Positions 1 through 7,548 of a DNA stretch of 54,811 nt are shown piece by piece (positions within the stretch are counted from its first letter, which is position 1; every line of letters begins with the position of its first letter). The notes below the pieces were generated by a model, which worked only from the letters and a program-made list of their open reading frames with translations, had not been told where the DNA came from and ran no database searches. The stretch covers positions 1-54,811 of the forward strand of contig CALWHT010000052.1 of the NCBI GenBank assembly GCA_944380515.1, given 5' to 3'. The position numbers and the translations under genes were made by a program. Origin of the DNA: an uncultured Roseburia sp. (GTDB lineage Bacteria > Bacillota > Clostridia > Lachnospirales > Lachnospiraceae).

Positions 1-47
1 ATATCCCTATCTGCTTTGTTTTCATGTCTCAAAATCCGGTTATACAT
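1..47 (-). CDS. 5' end of an unidentified gene (partial, runs off the window)
   Basis: An ATG at 47 on the minus strand is preceded by a strong ribosome binding site (AGGAGG, about 5 bases upstream). It opens a frame encoding MYNRILRHENKADRD before the window ends. Only 15 complete codons are visible, so the product cannot be named. It lies 87 bases downstream of feoA in the same direction, so it may share the feoA transcript; feoB or a second feoA would be usual there, but this N-terminus does not look like either. Confidence 0.5.
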   Translation of the reverse strand, partial: MYNRILRHENKADRD

Positions 48-73
48 ATCCACCTCCTGGGAATCCGGTTATA
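33..73. repeat. 12-bp direct repeat flanking a start region
   Basis: The sequence AATCCGGTTATA occurs at 33-44 and again at 62-73. The copies lie 29 bases apart and bracket the ribosome binding site and start codon of the partial gene at the left edge. It could be a regulator half-site pair, a local duplication, or chance. Confidence 0.5.
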
Positions 74-134
74 TCGGATCTTTACCTCGCTGGAATCAAG
101 CCTGCAAACCTGTTTCGCAATTACCTAATATTTT

Positions 135-347
135 TTATACCATAATTTTATTTGCCATATCTTTTCCAATCGCGACTCTGGAATCCTTGATATTGACAAT
201 CATATTCCCACCGATTTCCGATATGACCGTTACCTCTCCGCCGGCAACAAATCCGAGATTTTCCAGAAAACGTCTGGTTTCTTCTTTTCCGCCGACTTTC
301 TTGATTACATTTGGTTCCCCTGTATTCACCATAGTAAGTGGCATCAT
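135..347 (-). CDS. feoA: FeoA family ferrous iron transport accessory protein
   Basis: A 70-residue SH3-like FeoA domain protein. FeoA is a small cytoplasmic partner of the FeoB Fe(II) transporter. The pattern LxxLGFVxGGEVTVIxExGGNMIV followed by SRVAIGKDMANKI is typical of the family. A longer reading frame begins at 398, but the promoter -10 box lies at 403-408, so transcription would start after that codon. The ATG at 347 has a good GAGGAAG ribosome binding site and gives the normal family length. The gene is probably iron-regulated, because palindromes overlap its promoter. The expected feoB partner is not visible; it could lie to the left of the window. Confidence 0.85.
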   Translation of the reverse strand: MMPLTMVNTGEPNVIKKVGGKEETRRFLENLGFVAGGEVTVISEIGGNMIVNIKDSRVAIGKDMANKIMV

Positions 348-400
348 TTCTTCCTCTTTTCCGTAAATATATTGATAATCAATTTCATTTCTTACCATGG

Positions 401-445
401 TTAGTATATTCTAACAATCATTAGATGTCAATAACTTTATTGACA
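401..445. promoter_or_regulatory. Palindromes overlapping the feoA promoter (candidate metalloregulator operators)
   Basis: TGTCAATAACTTTATTGACA at 426-445 is a 9-2-9 perfect inverted repeat covering the -35 box. GTTAGTATATTCTAAC at 400-415 is a 5-6-5 inverted repeat covering the -10 box. The GTTAG/CTAAC half-sites resemble DtxR/MntR-type sites, and the position fits metal-dependent repression. The regulator is inferred, not seen. Confidence 0.6.
403..431 (-). promoter_or_regulatory. feoA promoter
   Basis: On the minus strand, TTGACA (426-431) and TATACT (403-408) are separated by exactly 17 bases, close to the sigma-A consensus. Predicted transcription begins near 396 and leaves a leader of about 50 bases before feoA. 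The leader also carries the palindrome TTGATAATCAA (372-382). Confidence 0.85.
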
Positions 446-478
446 TTTTTTCTCAATAAGCACATAAAATCGCTTCCG

Positions 479-2146
479 CTACATCGCCGCCATGTCATCC
501 ACGATCCCCATCGTAGATTTCCGGTGCGATACCAGAAGAATCGTCTTATTCTGTTTCTCCCTCTCAAGGCTTCTTAAGATAATCCCCTCGTTTAAGCTGT
601 CAATATTGCTGGTCGGCTCATCGAGAAAAATCATGCTGCCGTCATGAAGGAAGGCTCTGGCAAGACCGATGCGCTGACGCTCCCCGCCGGAAACAGAATC
701 TCCCAGCTCGGCTAATTTTGTGTCATAGCCGTTCGGAAGCGACATGATAAATTCATGGATTGCCGCCTTTTTCGCCGCCGCGATCACCTCATCACGACCG
801 GCATCCTCCTTTGCCACCTTAATATTATTCTCAATCGTGTCCCCAAACAGAAAGGTTTCCTGCGTGACGTAGGACACCCGCTGTCTTAACGCCGCCGTAC
901 GAATCTCTCCCACGGGCGTATCCCCATAACGGATGCTTCCGGCGTCCGTCTCGTAAAACCGCATGAGAAGCTTTAAAAGCGTGGATTTGCCGCAGCCGCT
1001 CTTGCCGAGAATCCCATGGATTTTATTTTCGGCGAAGGTTCGGCTGAAATTGGAAAGCACCTCTTTTTGTCTGTCGTAGGAGAAGCTCACGCCGTCGCAG
1101 ACAATGTCTCCCCCGAACTGCCCCGCGCCGTCTGTGACATCCTCCACCAGCGGCTCCTCCTCCAATATGGAAAGCACGCGGTTTCCGCTTGCAAGCGTAT
1201 GGTGCAGATTGTTGGATAAGGCGGAAAGTGCCGCCGCCGGACCGAACGAGCTCATCATCGCAATCACCGCGATAACGGCCTCCCCCGGCAGCAGCGCCCC
1301 GCGCCCGGCAAGACCGGCGGCAGCCGCAGCCATCAGCACGCCCGCAAAAAGAATCACACCGTCCGTTGCCACGCGCTGCGCCGTCTCCCCATTTTTGAGC
1401 GTGCGGTTTTCTTCCTCAAGCGCCCCGGTACGTTCCCGCATTTCAGAAAGGCGCTGTTCCTGCAGGCCATACTGAAGAATTTCATCCAAGCCGTAAAGAT
1501 TATCGAGCACCACCGTATTTAACGCCCCGAAGCTGTCCCGGTAGCGCTGTCCGCTGTCACCGCCGCGCTTCCCGTTCCAAATCGGGATCACGGCTCCCAC
1601 CAGAAGGTAGCACACTGCAGCAAGCACACCGAGCGCCGGGTGAAGTCGGCCGATAAACCATACCATAAAGCCGGAGGTGAGCACCGCAATCGCAATCGGT
1701 GAAATGGTATGCGCGTAAAACACCTCCAGCAGCTCGATATCGCTGGTAATTACGGAAATGAGATTTCCCTTTTCGCTTCCATCAAGCTTCGCCGGGCAGA
1801 GGCGGCGCAGCGCCGCAAACACCTTATGGCGGATTTGCGCCAAAAGCTTAAACGCGATGTAATGATTGCTGGCCTGCTCCGCATAACGCAATACGCCCCG
1901 CAGCACCGCAAACACGATAATCAGGCCAAAGACTGTCTTTAAGCTGCCCGAAAAAAATCCCGCCGCAGCCAGCAGCCCGTACCCTCCCAAAACCGTAAGA
2001 AAGGAGGCCATCAGATTTCCGATGCAGCCCATGAGAATCGCCAGCGTCATGACGGGCAGCAGCGGCCTTATCATGCCGATGAGTCCCGCCATTACCGCAA
2101 ACCCGCTTCTGCCCTTTTCTGCTTTTTTCACTGTCTTTTGCATCAT
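479..2146 (-). CDS. ABC transporter permease/ATPase, CydC-like half
   Basis: A 555-residue half-transporter with an N-terminal transmembrane domain (about residues 1-310) and a C-terminal ATPase. The ATPase has a canonical Walker A (GKSGCGKST), a Q-loop (SYVTQETFLFG), signature VSGGERQR, Walker B MIFLDEPTS and an H-loop SHR. It stops only about 15 residues after the H-loop, earlier than most relatives. Its start overlaps the end of the CydD-like gene by ATGA, so the two form a coupled heterodimer. Family resemblance is to CydDC thiol/heme exporters, which support periplasmic redox balance and cytochrome assembly; the true substrate cannot be read from sequence. Confidence 0.75.
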   Translation of the reverse strand: MMQKTVKKAEKGRSGFAVMAGLIGMIRPLLPVMTLAILMGCIGNLMASFLTVLGGYGLLAAAGFFSGSLKTVFGLIIVFAVLRGVLRYAEQASNHYIAFKLLAQIRHKVFAALRRLCPAKLDGSEKGNLISVITSDIELLEVFYAHTISPIAIAVLTSGFMVWFIGRLHPALGVLAAVCYLLVGAVIPIWNGKRGGDSGQRYRDSFGALNTVVLDNLYGLDEILQYGLQEQRLSEMRERTGALEEENRTLKNGETAQRVATDGVILFAGVLMAAAAAGLAGRGALLPGEAVIAVIAMMSSFGPAAALSALSNNLHHTLASGNRVLSILEEEPLVEDVTDGAGQFGGDIVCDGVSFSYDRQKEVLSNFSRTFAENKIHGILGKSGCGKSTLLKLLMRFYETDAGSIRYGDTPVGEIRTAALRQRVSYVTQETFLFGDTIENNIKVAKEDAGRDEVIAAAKKAAIHEFIMSLPNGYDTKLAELGDSVSGGERQRIGLARAFLHDGSMIFLDEPTSNIDSLNEGIILRSLEREKQNKTILLVSHRKSTMGIVDDMAAM

Positions 2147-3918
2147 CCCGCCTCCTTCGCATACTTTTCAAGCTCCTGCTGGGCACAGAACAGTTCATGG
2201 TAATATCCCTTTTGCTCCATCAGGCCGTTATGGTCTCCCCACTCCGTCACAGTTCCGTCCCGCAGGACAATGATGTTGTCTGCCTCCGCCACATTGGCAA
2301 GGCGGTGGGAAATCAGAAGGACCGTTTTCTCCTTCGCCAGGGAACCGATGACCTCCATGATTTTATTTTCGCTCTCCACATCAATGTTGGAGGTCGCCTC
2401 GTCAAAAATATAAATATCGCTGTCCTTAAGGATTGCCCGCGCCAGGGCAAGGCGCTGTCTCTGCCCGCCGGAAAGGTTTGACGCCTTCTCGTCAAGCTTC
2501 ATCGAAAGGCCGCCCTTTTCCATCACGGTATCATACAAATCCACCTTCTTTAAGGCTGCCTCCAGCTCAAATTGGGAAGCATTTTCCTTACCCATCCGCA
2601 GGTTATCTGCCACCGTGCCGGCAAACAGATAGCTGTCGTGGCGCACCCGTGTGATTTTTTTGCGCAGCGCCTCCGGGGCGATTTCCCGGATATCCAAACC
2701 GCCCACGGTGATTTTCCCGGTGTACGTACCGGTTCCGTCCGCGCCATCTCCTTCGTCCGCCGGACTCCCCGCGTATTCTCCCAGCATCAGGGACGCGGTT
2801 GTGCTCTTGTCGCAGCCGGACACTCCCACCAGCGCCGTAAATTTCTTTTCCTCCGCGGCAAAGGAAACCTGCTTTAGCACTTCCTTCCCCGGCTCATAGG
2901 AGAAGGACACCCCGGAAAATTCGATGCGTTCTCCCGGGATTTTCTCTCTACTGCCGTGCGCCGGAAGCGGTGCGTCAAGCAGCGCAAAAATTTTGTCCGC
3001 CGCCGCATTTCCGTTCATGGCAATATGGAAAAAGGAACCGAGCAGCCGCAGCGGCAGAAAAAATTCCGCGGAAATCATAAGGATAAAAAAGCACTCCGCT
3101 ATACCGACGCTGCCCGCCCGAAGCCCGAGCACGGCGAGGATCATGCCAAGCCCCGCCCCGCCGTATGCCACAAGATCCATAACACTGATGGAATTAAGCT
3201 GCATAATCAGGACGCGCATCGTCACCTTGCGGAAATTCTCCGCTTCCTCGTCCATCTTTTTCGCATAGCGCTCATCCGCCTGATAAATTTTTAAGGTCGT
3301 AAGCCCCTGGAGATTTTCCAGAAAGGAATCCCCAAGCTGCGTATAGCTGCCCCAGTATTTTGCCAGAAGCCTTTTTGCAAACTTCTGCACCGCTACGATG
3401 GAAACGGGAATCAGGGGAACGCACAGCAGCAGAACCGCCGCCGTTTTCATATGCATGCTTCCGACAATGACAAATAAGGTCAGCGGAGCCAAAAGGCTGT
3501 AAAAGAACTGCGGCACATATTTCGCAAAATAGATTTCAAGCTGCTCTACGCCCTCCGTACTGACCTGCACCACCTCGGAGGTGGCCGCCCGCCTGCGGTA
3601 ATCGCTGCCAAGCTCCATGAGCTTTCCGTAGACCAGCTCCCGCAGCTTTTTCTTTACATGGGATGATGCTGCAAAGGACAGCCTGTTCCCCGCAGCGGTC
3701 ATTATCGCCCGCACCGCGAACACACCCGCAAAGACGGCAAAAAGGCGGCGGACATCCGCCGTCCCCACAGAACCGTTCAACAGCAGCTTTTCAATAAAAG
3801 CCGCCGTCACCAGCATCAGAAGCACATTGCATAACAGTGACACCCACTGCGCCGCGACCATCCCGGCGACCAGCTTTCGGTTTTCCTGAAATTCCTTCAT
3901 CAGACGCTTATGAAACAT
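2143..3918 (-). CDS. ABC transporter permease/ATPase, CydD-like half, with degenerate Walker A
   Basis: A 591-residue half-transporter: transmembrane domain to about residue 310, then an ATPase. The signature (LSGGQRQR, 482-489), Walker B (IYIFDEATS) and H-loop (SHR) are intact. Walker A reads GVSGCDKST, with Asp370 where Gly is nearly invariant. The Q-loop position is His (VRHDSYLF). A low-complexity Gly/Asp/Thr insert (about 381-401) follows Walker A. This ATP site is therefore probably impaired, as in many heterodimeric exporters with one degenerate site. The start has a GGAAGGAGG site and sits one base after the DUF4405-like stop (TAAATG). Confidence 0.75.
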   Translation of the reverse strand: MFHKRLMKEFQENRKLVAGMVAAQWVSLLCNVLLMLVTAAFIEKLLLNGSVGTADVRRLFAVFAGVFAVRAIMTAAGNRLSFAASSHVKKKLRELVYGKLMELGSDYRRRAATSEVVQVSTEGVEQLEIYFAKYVPQFFYSLLAPLTLFVIVGSMHMKTAAVLLLCVPLIPVSIVAVQKFAKRLLAKYWGSYTQLGDSFLENLQGLTTLKIYQADERYAKKMDEEAENFRKVTMRVLIMQLNSISVMDLVAYGGAGLGMILAVLGLRAGSVGIAECFFILMISAEFFLPLRLLGSFFHIAMNGNAAADKIFALLDAPLPAHGSREKIPGERIEFSGVSFSYEPGKEVLKQVSFAAEEKKFTALVGVSGCDKSTTASLMLGEYAGSPADEGDGADGTGTYTGKITVGGLDIREIAPEALRKKITRVRHDSYLFAGTVADNLRMGKENASQFELEAALKKVDLYDTVMEKGGLSMKLDEKASNLSGGQRQRLALARAILKDSDIYIFDEATSNIDVESENKIMEVIGSLAKEKTVLLISHRLANVAEADNIIVLRDGTVTEWGDHNGLMEQKGYYHELFCAQQELEKYAKEAG

Positions 3919-4296
3919 TTATGCCTCCTTCCGTTCTTGCGCCGCGCCCCGCTTCGCTGTTTTTTTCCTGTGCTGCAGGCCATGCGCTATCATGCTTAGA
4001 ATAAAGAGCAGCGCAGTAAGCTTATGTAAAATTTTCACCGCAAGTATACCGTTTAACGGGTGCATCAGCATTCCCGTGACAAACATCCCCAAAAGCGCCG
4101 CCATCAGCACGCCGTCCACAAGCTGAATTTTTTTGTCGCGGTATTTCATTTTTTCAAATTGCATACACACATGGCTGACATTGATAATCACCAGCATCAC
4201 GCCAAATGCCGCATGCCAGAGCGGCCCCGTCAGCTTTACGCCAAACAGCAGGACACACAGTACCGCATTTGCTCCCACAAACAGTTTATTTCTCAT
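3919..4296 (-). CDS. DUF4405-like small membrane protein
   Basis: A 125-residue protein with about four hydrophobic helices and a basic C-terminal tail. Histidines at 28, 42, 79, 91 and 105 lie within or next to helices, as in DUF4405/cytochrome-b-like proteins that bind heme or couple to flavinylated proteins. It overlaps the DUF454 gene by ATGA upstream and abuts the CydD-like gene downstream. That context suggests a shared role in a membrane redox process. Heme binding is an inference from spacing only. Confidence 0.6.
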   Translation of the reverse strand: MRNKLFVGANAVLCVLLFGVKLTGPLWHAAFGVMLVIINVSHVCMQFEKMKYRDKKIQLVDGVLMAALLGMFVTGMLMHPLNGILAVKILHKLTALLFILSMIAHGLQHRKKTAKRGAAQERKEA

Positions 4297-4697
4297 ATTT
4301 TCTCCATTCGTTTCTGTTGTATTGTTCCGTCCGTGGTGCGGACACGGAGGCCAAAATAGTAAAGGTGCCCTGCCGCCACCACGGCAATGAGTATTTTTGC
4401 CGGCCAGACAGGACAGACCAGAAACGCCGCCGCAAATACGATTGTGAGCACAACGAGCATTTTCCGCTTTGCCTCTCTTGTCATACTCTTATTTTTTACC
4501 GCCTGCTCTATGTAGGTGCGGTACAGTCCCGTACCGGTAAACCAGCGATGAAAGCGTTTCGAGCCCTTTGCAAACAGCGCCGCCGCCAGCAGTAAAAACG
4601 GTGTCGCCGGCAATACGGGAAGCACCGCTCCCAGCGCACCGAGTCCCAAAAAAAGAAAGCCCAGTACAATACAGATTCCATTTCCTATTTTTTTCAT
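4293..4697 (-). CDS. DUF454 (YbaN family) inner membrane protein
   Basis: A 134-residue protein beginning [20 protein letters not shown], with the family hallmark [17 protein letters not shown], then the [12 protein letters not shown] segment and further hydrophobic helices. This is the YbaN/DUF454 pattern. The molecular function of the family is not established. It is the first gene of a four-gene operon with the DUF4405-like protein and the CydDC-like exporter, preceded by a clear promoter. DUF454 genes are often found near heme or redox genes, which fits this context. Confidence 0.8.
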   Translation of the reverse strand: MKKIGNGICIVLGFLFLGLGALGAVLPVLPATPFLLLAAALFAKGSKRFHRWFTGTGLYRTYIEQAVKNKSMTREAKRKMLVVLTIVFAAAFLVCPVWPAKILIAVVAAGHLYYFGLRVRTTDGTIQQKRMEKI

Positions 4698-4751
4698 GTT
4701 TCCCTCATTTCGTTCCTGCCGTAAAGACGGCCACAGCCGCCGACGGCATAA

Positions 4752-4829
4752 AGTTTATATCCTCTTACTTTTATTAGTTTTTTCTAACTACGTTTCGTTA
4801 GTTTACACGAACTACCTGGGTTTTGTCAA
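4752..4829 (-). promoter_or_regulatory. Promoter and TTAGTT/AACTAA repeats of the DUF454-CydDC-like operon
   Basis: TTGACA (4824-4829) and TAAACT (4800-4805) are separated by 18 bases on the minus strand. The initially transcribed region is filled with related half-sites: AACTAA, TAGTTAG and AACTAA again, including the inverted repeat TAGTT-6-AACTA and CTAAC-8-GTTAG. Such TTAGTT/AACTAA arrays resemble MarR-type operators. The regulator is unknown. Confidence 0.7.
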
Positions 4830-4871
4830 GATGCCGGAAACATTTTCCTGTTACATTTTTACTGCATGGAA

Positions 4872-4920
4872 TCCGAAAAAGAAAAAATGCGCAAACCCAA
4901 AGCTGGATTTACGCATTTTA
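4872..4920 (-). terminator. Intrinsic terminator of the spore coat gene pair
   Basis: On the minus strand AAATGCG...CC pairs with GG...CGCATTT (stem about 14 bp with G-U pairs, arms 4906-4919 and 4884-4899), followed by TTTCTTTTT. It lies 35 bases past the coat gene stop codon. Confidence 0.8.
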
Positions 4921-4954
4921 AAAAAATACTGTCCTTTTTCTTTGTCCGGACGGG

Positions 4955-5227
4955 CTAAACAGTTTTCACGCATTGGGAAAATTTCTGCTTTGCATTTTCC
5001 ACCTTATTTGCATCCGCATCCGGGGTCGGATAATAGCCTCTCTGGTGCATCATATTAAATACATCCTCCTGAATGCAATGCTCCTGCTCCAGACAATGCA
5101 GAATCGCATCTCTCACGCCATCATGCACACACTCGTTCGCAAATGTATTGTAGTTGTTTGTCGCTGCTTTTTCGGCAGTCAGCGCATCTGCCAGAATTTC
5201 TTTGTCGGTATAAATCTGCTCTGTCAT
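4955..5227 (-). CDS. Spore coat protein, CotF family
   Basis: A 90-residue ferritin-like helical protein. MTEQIYTDKEILADALTAEK followed by NNYNTFANECVHDGVRDAILHCLEQEH matches the coat F domain, and the C-terminal MHQRGYYPT segment is also typical of CotF/YhcQ-type coat proteins. These proteins are made in the mother cell and incorporated into the spore coat. It follows a 61-residue partner gene after a 23-base gap and is closed by a terminator, so the two form a small operon. It is direct evidence that the lineage is spore-forming or recently was. Confidence 0.85.
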   Translation of the reverse strand: MTEQIYTDKEILADALTAEKAATNNYNTFANECVHDGVRDAILHCLEQEHCIQEDVFNMMHQRGYYPTPDADANKVENAKQKFSQCVKTV

Positions 5228-5250
5228 CCTTGTCCTCCTGCTTTGATCTG

Positions 5251-5436
5251 CTAACTTAACTGTGCGTACAGGGAATTAAAATGTCCCTGGTGCTTCTTTG
5301 AAATCTCCGTAAATTTCGCGCTGATTTCCTGATCCTCCGTATGCTCCGCAAGCATCTGAAATTTTTTAATCAGGAGTTCCTCCTCCGTCAGCAGGTCATT
5401 TAATGCGGAAAGTTCTTTTTCTGAAAGCTGGCTCAT
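5251..5436 (-). CDS. Small spore coat-associated helical protein
   Basis: A 61-residue, highly charged protein predicted to be two helices (ALNDLLTEEELLIKKFQMLA and FTEISKKHQGHFNSLYAQL). It looks like a shortened CotF/ferritin-like two-helix unit and is co-transcribed with the CotF gene that follows it. The ribosome binding site is GGAGGTGG, 4 bases from the ATG. Such short proteins are often annotated as spore coat proteins in Clostridia. Its function beyond coat association is unknown. Confidence 0.7.
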   Translation of the reverse strand: MSQLSEKELSALNDLLTEEELLIKKFQMLAEHTEDQEISAKFTEISKKHQGHFNSLYAQLS

Positions 5437-5546
5437 GTTCCACCTCCGTTTTTATTTTTCAGGTCAAAAATCTTGTCCCAAGCTTATTCTGAACTTTCCA
5501 TTGCGTTTTTATGCATTTGCGCAGACCAAAATACCGCCCCCGCAGG

Positions 5547-6413
5547 TCAAAGCACCGCCATCGCCACAGTTCCCGCCGTCAAAAGCACGATCCCCAAAAG
5601 CGCCCTGCGGCTTAACTTTTCTCCGAATACAAAATACGAAAAGGCAACCGTCACCAGAACACTCAGTTTATCTATGGGCGCCACCACGCTGGCCGGGCCT
5701 TCCTGCAATGCACGGTAATAGCAGAGCCAGGATGCACCCGTGGCAATGCCCGAACAGCAGATAAAAAACAGCTCCTTTCGCTCAATTTTCCGCACTTCCT
5801 TCTGTTTTCCGGTCACAAACACCATTGCCCACGCCATGACAAGCACTACGGCGGTGCGGATAGCCGTCCCGAGATTGGACTCTACGCCCGAAATCCCGAC
5901 CTTTCCGAGAATGGCTGTCAGGCTGGCAAAAAAAGCCGAACCCGCGGCATAGAGCAGCCAGCTTCCCGTTTTGGCCGTTTTCTGCTCCTTCACATCTTTC
6001 TTTTCTATCATCAGCAAAATGCCGACAGCGATTGCCAGCACTGCCAGCGCTTTGGGGAAACTGATTCCCTCCTGCAGGAATATGAGCGCTAAAATAATGG
6101 TCAGGACGGTGCTTGATTTATCTATGGGAACGACCTTGTTGATGTCTCCGAGCTGCAGCGCGCGGAAATAACAAAGCCAGGACGCCCCTGTGGCTGCCCC
6201 CGAGAGAACGAGAAACAGCAGCGTTTTTCCCCCGATGGAAGAAATCTGGTCCGCCGAACCGACAATCCATACGATGAGCCATGAAAAAATCAGAATTACA
6301 ATCGTCCGTACCGCCGTCGCCACGGTGGAATCCGTCTTTCTGATCCCGCACTTTGCCAGGATGGACGTAAGCCCCGCAAAAAAAGCTGAACCCACTGCAT
6401 AAAGAATCCACAT
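5547..6413 (-). CDS. EamA (DMT) family membrane transporter
   Basis: A 288-residue protein with ten predicted helices arranged as two homologous EamA repeats (about 1-137 and 150-288). The repeats share matching landmarks: FFAGLTSILAKCGI / FFASLTAILGKVGI, GAATGASWLCYFRALQ / GIATGASWLCYYRALQ, and PIDK in each. The conserved PIDK is typical of this subgroup. DMT carriers export or exchange metabolites or amino acids; the substrate cannot be inferred. Start site: GAAGGAATAGG just before the ATG. It stands alone, with a possible weak promoter at 6503-6531. Confidence 0.8.
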   Translation of the reverse strand: MWILYAVGSAFFAGLTSILAKCGIRKTDSTVATAVRTIVILIFSWLIVWIVGSADQISSIGGKTLLFLVLSGAATGASWLCYFRALQLGDINKVVPIDKSSTVLTIILALIFLQEGISFPKALAVLAIAVGILLMIEKKDVKEQKTAKTGSWLLYAAGSAFFASLTAILGKVGISGVESNLGTAIRTAVVLVMAWAMVFVTGKQKEVRKIERKELFFICCSGIATGASWLCYYRALQEGPASVVAPIDKLSVLVTVAFSYFVFGEKLSRRALLGIVLLTAGTVAMAVL

Positions 6414-6502
6414 ATCCTATTCCTTCTTTCTCTTATGATTTCCCCGACGCCGCAGATTTATTTACGCGTTCAGCCGGTAAATCCATGTCGATGACATTTC
6501 AT

Positions 6503-6531
6503 GATATATTTTACCACATACAGTTCCACAA
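6503..6531 (-). promoter_or_regulatory. Possible promoter of the EamA gene
   Basis: TTGTGG (6526-6531) and TATATC (6503-6508) are spaced by 17 bases on the minus strand within an otherwise unassigned 170-base gap. Both boxes deviate from consensus, so this is tentative. Confidence 0.4.
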
Positions 6532-6585
6532 CGCTGCCCTTTTCTTTCATTTTTCATAACGCCGGTATAGACGTTTCATTCCATA

Positions 6586-7089
6586 TCAGCATTCCGGAAA
6601 CAGTTTTCCGAAAATCCAGTGCGTAAACGGCGCCGCGGCAAACATATTCCAAAAAAACGCCATCGGAAAATTCTTAAGCAATGTCCCGACCCAGATGGCA
6701 GGCAGCCGGGAAATCGGCGCCCCGCCCAGAATGACGTTGAATAAGACAGAAGCGACGAGGCTCATTGTCGGACACATAACGGCTACCGTCCCCGCCTGAC
6801 GCAGCAGGCGGCATATGTATACATTGTCCTTCCCGGGGTCGCAGTGTTTCGCGGCAAAGGCGGCACCCAGGCGGTTGCCCCAGAGGTTTGAAAAAAGAAA
6901 GACAAAAAGACCCATATACAGCGCTTCTTTCAACGCCTCCCAGAAGATGAGATTCGTCATGTTGCTGAAGCCTCCGACCGTCAAATTAACGCCCTCTTTT
7001 ATGGCGACATTGTAGACCTCCATGCCGTACGCCATGGCGTAGGACATAATGATTCCAAAAATAATTCCCTGTTTTTTGTTTCTCGGCAT
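6586..7089 (-). CDS. DUF2798 family membrane protein
   Basis: A 167-residue protein from the ATG at 7089, which has an ideal GGAGGAG site. A longer frame to 7194 would run through the thioredoxin terminator and has no such site. It has two pairs of hydrophobic helices. The first copy has the GIIFGIIMSYAMAYGMEVYN motif; the second has VMCPTMSLVASVLFNVILGG followed by FPMAFFWNMFAAAPFTHWIF. This is the two-unit DUF2798 layout. The function of the family is not known. No obvious operon partner. Confidence 0.75.
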   Translation of the reverse strand: MPRNKKQGIIFGIIMSYAMAYGMEVYNVAIKEGVNLTVGGFSNMTNLIFWEALKEALYMGLFVFLFSNLWGNRLGAAFAAKHCDPGKDNVYICRLLRQAGTVAVMCPTMSLVASVLFNVILGGAPISRLPAIWVGTLLKNFPMAFFWNMFAAAPFTHWIFGKLFPEC

Positions 7090-7152
7090 TGTTTTTCTCC
7101 TCCATTTGTCTGTAATTGCGATTAGAGTGTGAAGCTCCCTGACCTGATTTGT

Positions 7153-7202
7153 AAAAGAAAAAGCGCATGACCTCCCACCCCGTGAGAGTATCATACGCTC
7201 TT
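7153..7202 (-). terminator. Intrinsic terminator after trxA
   Basis: On the minus strand AAGAGCGTATGA (7191-7202) pairs with TCATGCGCTTT (7160-7170), with extra CTC/GAG pairing inside the loop, followed by a run TTTTTCTTTT. It begins 7 bases beyond the trxA stop codon. Confidence 0.85.
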
Positions 7203-7208
7203 TCGCCC

Positions 7209-7520
7209 TTAACCGTGAATCAGCTTTAAAATCTGCTCCTTGGAAATAACCCCTATGGACTTCTCCGCCGGCTTTCCGTCACGGAAAACAATCAGCGTCG
7301 GAATCGTCATAACACTGTACTTTTCGGCAAGCTCACATTCCTCGTCCACATTCACCTTACAGATTTTCGCATCCCCAACCTCGCCCGCAAGCTCCTCAAT
7401 CACCGGCAGAAGCATCTGGCAGGGTCCGCACCAGGCAGCCCAGAAATCCACCAGGACGGGCTTTTCACTTTTCAATACCTCCGCCTCAAAATTTTCATTC
7501 GTCACATGCAATGCTGACAT
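7209..7520 (-). CDS. trxA: Thioredoxin
   Basis: A 103-residue thioredoxin from the ATG at 7520, which has an AAGGAGG site 8 bases upstream. The active site WCGPC has cysteines at 31 and 34, and the cis-proline is in TIPTLIVF. The buried Asp (VDFWAAW, D25) is also present. It reduces cytoplasmic disulfides for ribonucleotide reductase and peroxiredoxins. The frame extends to 7556 (12 more residues), but that part lacks a good ribosome site and overlaps the histidine kinase end. The spacing of 28 bases after the kinase gene suggests possible read-through from it. Confidence 0.95.
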   Translation of the reverse strand: MSALHVTNENFEAEVLKSEKPVLVDFWAAWCGPCQMLLPVIEELAGEVGDAKICKVNVDEECELAEKYSVMTIPTLIVFRDGKPAEKSIGVISKEQILKLIHG

Positions 7521-7548
7521 ATCAAATTCCTCCTTTTCTACTAAAATT

